A stretch of 8,452 nt of DNA, taken from positions 1 through 8,452 of the forward strand of contig JAAXIW010000161.1 of assembly GCA_012270135.1 (NCBI GenBank). The letters are read 5' to 3'. The position numbers and the translations under genes were made by a program. A model generated the notes under the pieces. It saw only the letters and a program-made list of their open reading frames with translations, did no database searches and was not told the origin of the DNA. Of this stretch, positions 6,160-8,452 are shown in pieces. Each line of letters starts with the position of its first letter. Within the stretch, counting starts at the first letter, position 1. This stretch comes from Brevundimonas sp. (GTDB taxonomy: Bacteria; Pseudomonadota; Alphaproteobacteria; Caulobacterales; Caulobacteraceae).

Positions 6160-7512
6160 CTAGGCGTCGCCCTTCTGGCGCTTCGCCCAGGTCTCGAGCC
6201 AGTGGATGTCGTAGTCGCCGGCCAGGATGTCGGGCTCCTGCAGCAGCTTCTGGAACAGGGGGATGGTGGTGTCGATGCCGCCGACGACCATCTCGTTCAG
6301 GCTACGCTTGAGGCGGGCGATGCACTCCTCCCGGTCGCGGCCATGGACGATCAGCTTGCCGATCAGGCTGTCGTAATAGGGCGGGATCGAATAGCCGGCG
6401 TAGATAGCGCTATCCAGCCGCACGCCGAGGCCGCCCGGGGCGTGGAAGTCGTTCACCGTCCCCGGCGAGGGGGTGAAGGTCTCAGGGTTCTCGGCGTTGA
6501 TGCGGCATTCGATGGCGTGGCCCTCGAAATGCACCTCGTCCTGGCTGAATGACAGCGGCAGGCCGGACGCGATGCGGATCTGCTCCCGCACCAGGTCGAC
6601 GCCGGTGATCATCTCCGTCACCGGATGCTCGACCTGCAGGCGGGTGTTCATCTCGATGAAGAAGAACTCCCCATCTTCCCAAAGGAATTCGATGGTTCCG
6701 ACGCCGAGGTAGCCGATGGCTGCGATGGCCTTATTGACCGTTGCGCCGATGGCGGCGCGTTCCTTCGCCGACAGGGCGGGGGAGGGGGCTTCCTCGAGCA
6801 CCTTCTGATGGCGGCGCTGCAAGGAGCAGTCACGCTCGCCGAGGTGCACGACGTTGCCGTGGCTGTCGGCGATGACCTGGAGTTCGATGTGGCGCGGCTT
6901 CTGGAGATAGCGCTCCATGTAGACGGCTCCGTTGCCGAAGGCGGCCAGGGCCTCCGACTGCGCGGTCTGCACGGCCTCGACCAGATCGTTGGCGGTCAGG
7001 GCCACCTTCATGCCGCGTCCGCCGCCGCCGGCCGCCGCCTTGACGATCAGCGGGAAGCCGATGGTCTTCGAGGCTGCTATGGCCGCGTCGATCGTCTCGA
7101 CCTCACCGGCCGAGCCGGGCACGCAGGGGATGCCGGCGTCCAGCACGGTCTGCTTGGCCGTGATCTTGTCGCCCATGATGCGGATGTGTTCGGCCTTGGG
7201 GCCGATAAAGGTCATTCCGTGGGCCTCGACGATCTCGGCGAAGCGGGCATTCTCGGACAGGAAGCCATAGCCGGGGTGGATGGCCTGGGCCCCGGTGATC
7301 TCGGCCGCCGCGATGATCGAGGGGATGTTCAGATACGACTTGGCGGCCGGGGCCGGGCCGATGCAGACGCTCTCGTCCGCCAGACGGACCCACATGGCGC
7401 CGCGATCGGCTTCCGAGTGCACGGCGACGGTGGAGATGCCCATTTCCTTGCAGGCGCGGTGGATGCGCAGGGCGATCTCGCCGCGGTTGGCGATGAGGAC
7501 CTTGGTGAACAT
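6160..7512 (-). CDS. accC: Biotin carboxylase subunit of acetyl-CoA carboxylase
   Basis: A 450-residue ATP-grasp enzyme that carboxylates biotin on AccB using ATP and bicarbonate, the first half-reaction of malonyl-CoA synthesis for fatty acids. The N-terminal domain opens with FTKVLIANRGEIALRI. The ATP-grasp region holds K116 (GDK), K158, the flexible Gly loop AAAGGGGRGM (159-168), VGTIEF with E275, and FIEMNTRLQVEHPVTEM with E287, N289, R291 and E295. These match the E. coli metal and catalytic residues, shifted by one. HAIECRINAE is in the C-terminal domain. Length is nearly the same as E. coli (449), and nothing suggests a propionyl- or pyruvate-carboxylase fusion. The start ATG is three bases after the accB stop, with GAGG eight bases upstream inside the accB end. 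The accA and accD transferase subunits are not in the window. Confidence 0.97.
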   Translation of the reverse strand: MFTKVLIANRGEIALRIHRACKEMGISTVAVHSEADRGAMWVRLADESVCIGPAPAAKSYLNIPSIIAAAEITGAQAIHPGYGFLSENARFAEIVEAHGMTFIGPKAEHIRIMGDKITAKQTVLDAGIPCVPGSAGEVETIDAAIAASKTIGFPLIVKAAAGGGGRGMKVALTANDLVEAVQTAQSEALAAFGNGAVYMERYLQKPRHIELQVIADSHGNVVHLGERDCSLQRRHQKVLEEAPSPALSAKERAAIGATVNKAIAAIGYLGVGTIEFLWEDGEFFFIEMNTRLQVEHPVTEMITGVDLVREQIRIASGLPLSFSQDEVHFEGHAIECRINAENPETFTPSPGTVNDFHAPGGLGVRLDSAIYAGYSIPPYYDSLIGKLIVHGRDREECIARLKRSLNEMVVGGIDTTIPLFQKLLQEPDILAGDYDIHWLETWAKRQKGDA

Positions 7513-7515
7513 GGC

Positions 7516-8031
7516 CTAGGCCTCGAGCAGGACGAGGGCTTCGCCGAACTCGACCGGCTGGGCGTCGCCGACCAGAACCTCGGCCACCACACCGTCCCGG
7601 GGCGACTGGATCGGGTTCATCGTCTTCATCGCCTCGACGATCAGCAGGGTCTGGCCCTTCTTGACCTTGTCACCCGGCTGCACGAACGGCGGGGCTTCGG
7701 GCGAGGCCTGCAGATAGGCGGTGCCAACCATCGGCGACTTCACCTCTTCGCCCGCCTTGGCGACGATGGTCGCGGGGTCGGACGGCATGGACGCGGGCGT
7801 CGGCGCGGCGGCGACTGGAGCGGCGGCGGCCATCGGCGCCGGGGCCGCGGCGTACTGCATGACCGGTGCGGCGGTGATCTCACGCGCCACGCGGATGCGC
7901 AGTTCCCCACGCTCGACCTCGATCTCGGTCAGGGAGGTGTCGTTGAGGATGTCGGCCAGCTGGCGCACGAGCGTGGTGTCGACCTCGGATTCGTTCTTGA
8001 GCTTGGGCGCGGGCATCTTGGAATCGGCCAT
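7516..8031 (-). CDS. accB: Biotin carboxyl carrier protein of acetyl-CoA carboxylase
   Basis: A 171-residue protein that carries covalent biotin between AccC and the AccAD transferase. The biotin acceptor is K136 in EAMKTMN (usual form EAMKMMN, so one substitution after the Lys). The thumb loop typical of bacterial BCCP is present (SPMVGTAYLQASPEAPPF, about 99-116). The N-terminal part contains a conserved helix-strand region (VRQLADILNDTSLTEIEVE...ELRIRV, 22-48), and residues 52-85 form a flexible Ala/Pro linker. The ATG at 8031 has GAGG five bases upstream (8037-8040). The gene lies 19 bases after aroQ and three before accC, so it is almost surely in the same transcript. BirA must biotinylate it; birA is not in the window. 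Confidence 0.97.
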   Translation of the reverse strand: MADSKMPAPKLKNESEVDTTLVRQLADILNDTSLTEIEVERGELRIRVAREITAAPVMQYAAAPAPMAAAAPVAAAPTPASMPSDPATIVAKAGEEVKSPMVGTAYLQASPEAPPFVQPGDKVKKGQTLLIVEAMKTMNPIQSPRDGVVAEVLVGDAQPVEFGEALVLLEA

Positions 8032-8050
8032 GGGAGCCTCTTGTTACCTT

Positions 8051-8452
8051 CTAAACCGAACGGTCGGCGGCGGCGCGGTGTTCCTGCGCCAGCCGCAAAG
8101 CGGCCTTGACGGCCAGTTCGTAGCTGAACGGGCCGAAGCCCGAAACCACGCCGGCGGCGACCGGCGAAACATAGGAGCGGGGGCGGAAGCGCTCGCGCGC
8201 CGCCGGATTGGACAGATGACACTCGACGACCGGGATCGTCAGCGTCTTGAGGGCGTCGAGCAGGGCCACCGAGGTGTGGCCGTAGCCGGCGGGGTTGATG
8301 ACCAGGGCGTCGGCCTTTTCACGGGCCTCGTGGACCCAGTCGATCAGTTCGCCCTCGTGATTGGTCTGGCGGAAGACGACGGTCGCGCCGTCGGCGGCCG
8401 CTTCGCAAAGCGCCTGAAAGTCATCCGGCGTCAAGCGCCCGTGGATGTCCGG
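8051..8452 (-). CDS. aroQ: Type II 3-dehydroquinate dehydratase (5' partial)
   Basis: Type II dehydroquinase converts 3-dehydroquinate to 3-dehydroshikimate in the aromatic amino acid (shikimate) pathway; it is a small cytosolic dodecamer. The last 133 residues are visible. The frame is open to the right edge, entering as PDIHGRL, which corresponds to the segment just after the Arg/Tyr lid loop, so the catalytic Arg and Tyr lie outside. Seen here are FRQTNHEGELIDWVHEA, LVINPAGYGHTSVALLDAL (the Asn and His of the active site) and IPVVECHLSNP (the Glu and His of the family motif). A TTG near 8434 could be mistaken for a start, but homology continues past it. The order aroQ-accB-accC is a recurrent bacterial arrangement. 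Confidence 0.95.
   Translation of the reverse strand, partial: PDIHGRLTPDDFQALCEAAADGATVVFRQTNHEGELIDWVHEAREKADALVINPAGYGHTSVALLDALKTLTIPVVECHLSNPAARERFRPRSYVSPVAAGVVSGFGPFSYELAVKAALRLAQEHRAAADRSV

Noticed and set aside
7513..7522. Ten-base palindrome GGCCTAGGCC over the accB stop, next to the accC start
   Set aside because: No loop to form a hairpin, and the bases are set by the stop codon and ribosome site; probably chance.
6625..8109. 494-codon rightward open frame opposite accC and accB
   Set aside because: Gly/Leu/Asp/His-rich antisense translation of two highly conserved genes, typical of GC-rich codon use.

Overview
The window is dense, GC-rich bacterial chromosome. An NDUFA12-type complex I accessory subunit, a DUF2155 protein, an alphaproteobacterial-type NrdJ relative and an aroQ-accB-accC-aat cluster all point to an alphaproteobacterium. 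The overall look fits Caulobacterales (Caulobacter or Brevundimonas-like), but this is inferred from recalled protein families, not from a database search. No tRNA, rRNA, CRISPR array, insertion sequence or phage gene was seen, and no gene-free stretch exceeds 300 bases; the longest is the 199-base divergent gap at 4212-4410.

Left part (1-4211): the 3' end of aspS runs rightward and meets a leftward block of three genes across a hairpin terminator at 245-264. In transcription order that block is a degenerate paralogue of B12-dependent ribonucleotide reductase (1812-4211), then two secreted pentapeptide-repeat proteins (1256-1747 and 270-1181). The gaps are 64 and 74 bases, so they may be co-transcribed. 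The two pentapeptide proteins share a signal peptide, an entry C-x-x-C and a C-terminal cap motif, and look like unequal-length paralogues.

Middle part (4212-5492): a divergent gap with a candidate rightward promoter leads into a two-gene unit. An NDUFA12-family complex I subunit overlaps by four bases (ATGA) with a secreted or anchored DUF2155 protein.

Right part (5459-8452): a tight leftward cluster reads aroQ (cut by the window edge), accB, accC, aat. It covers 3-dehydroquinate dehydratase (shikimate pathway), the biotin carrier and biotin carboxylase of acetyl-CoA carboxylase, and the leucyl/phenylalanyl-tRNA-protein transferase of the N-degron pathway. The last gene, aat, overlaps the tail of the DUF2155 gene by 34 bases on opposite strands.

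Most of the window is housekeeping. The item most worth pursuing is the reductase-like protein. Its C-terminal TSCPD domain is nearly unchanged from true NrdJ, while the catalytic body is shortened and its expected active-site motifs are absent. That suggests a repurposed regulatory or scaffold protein.
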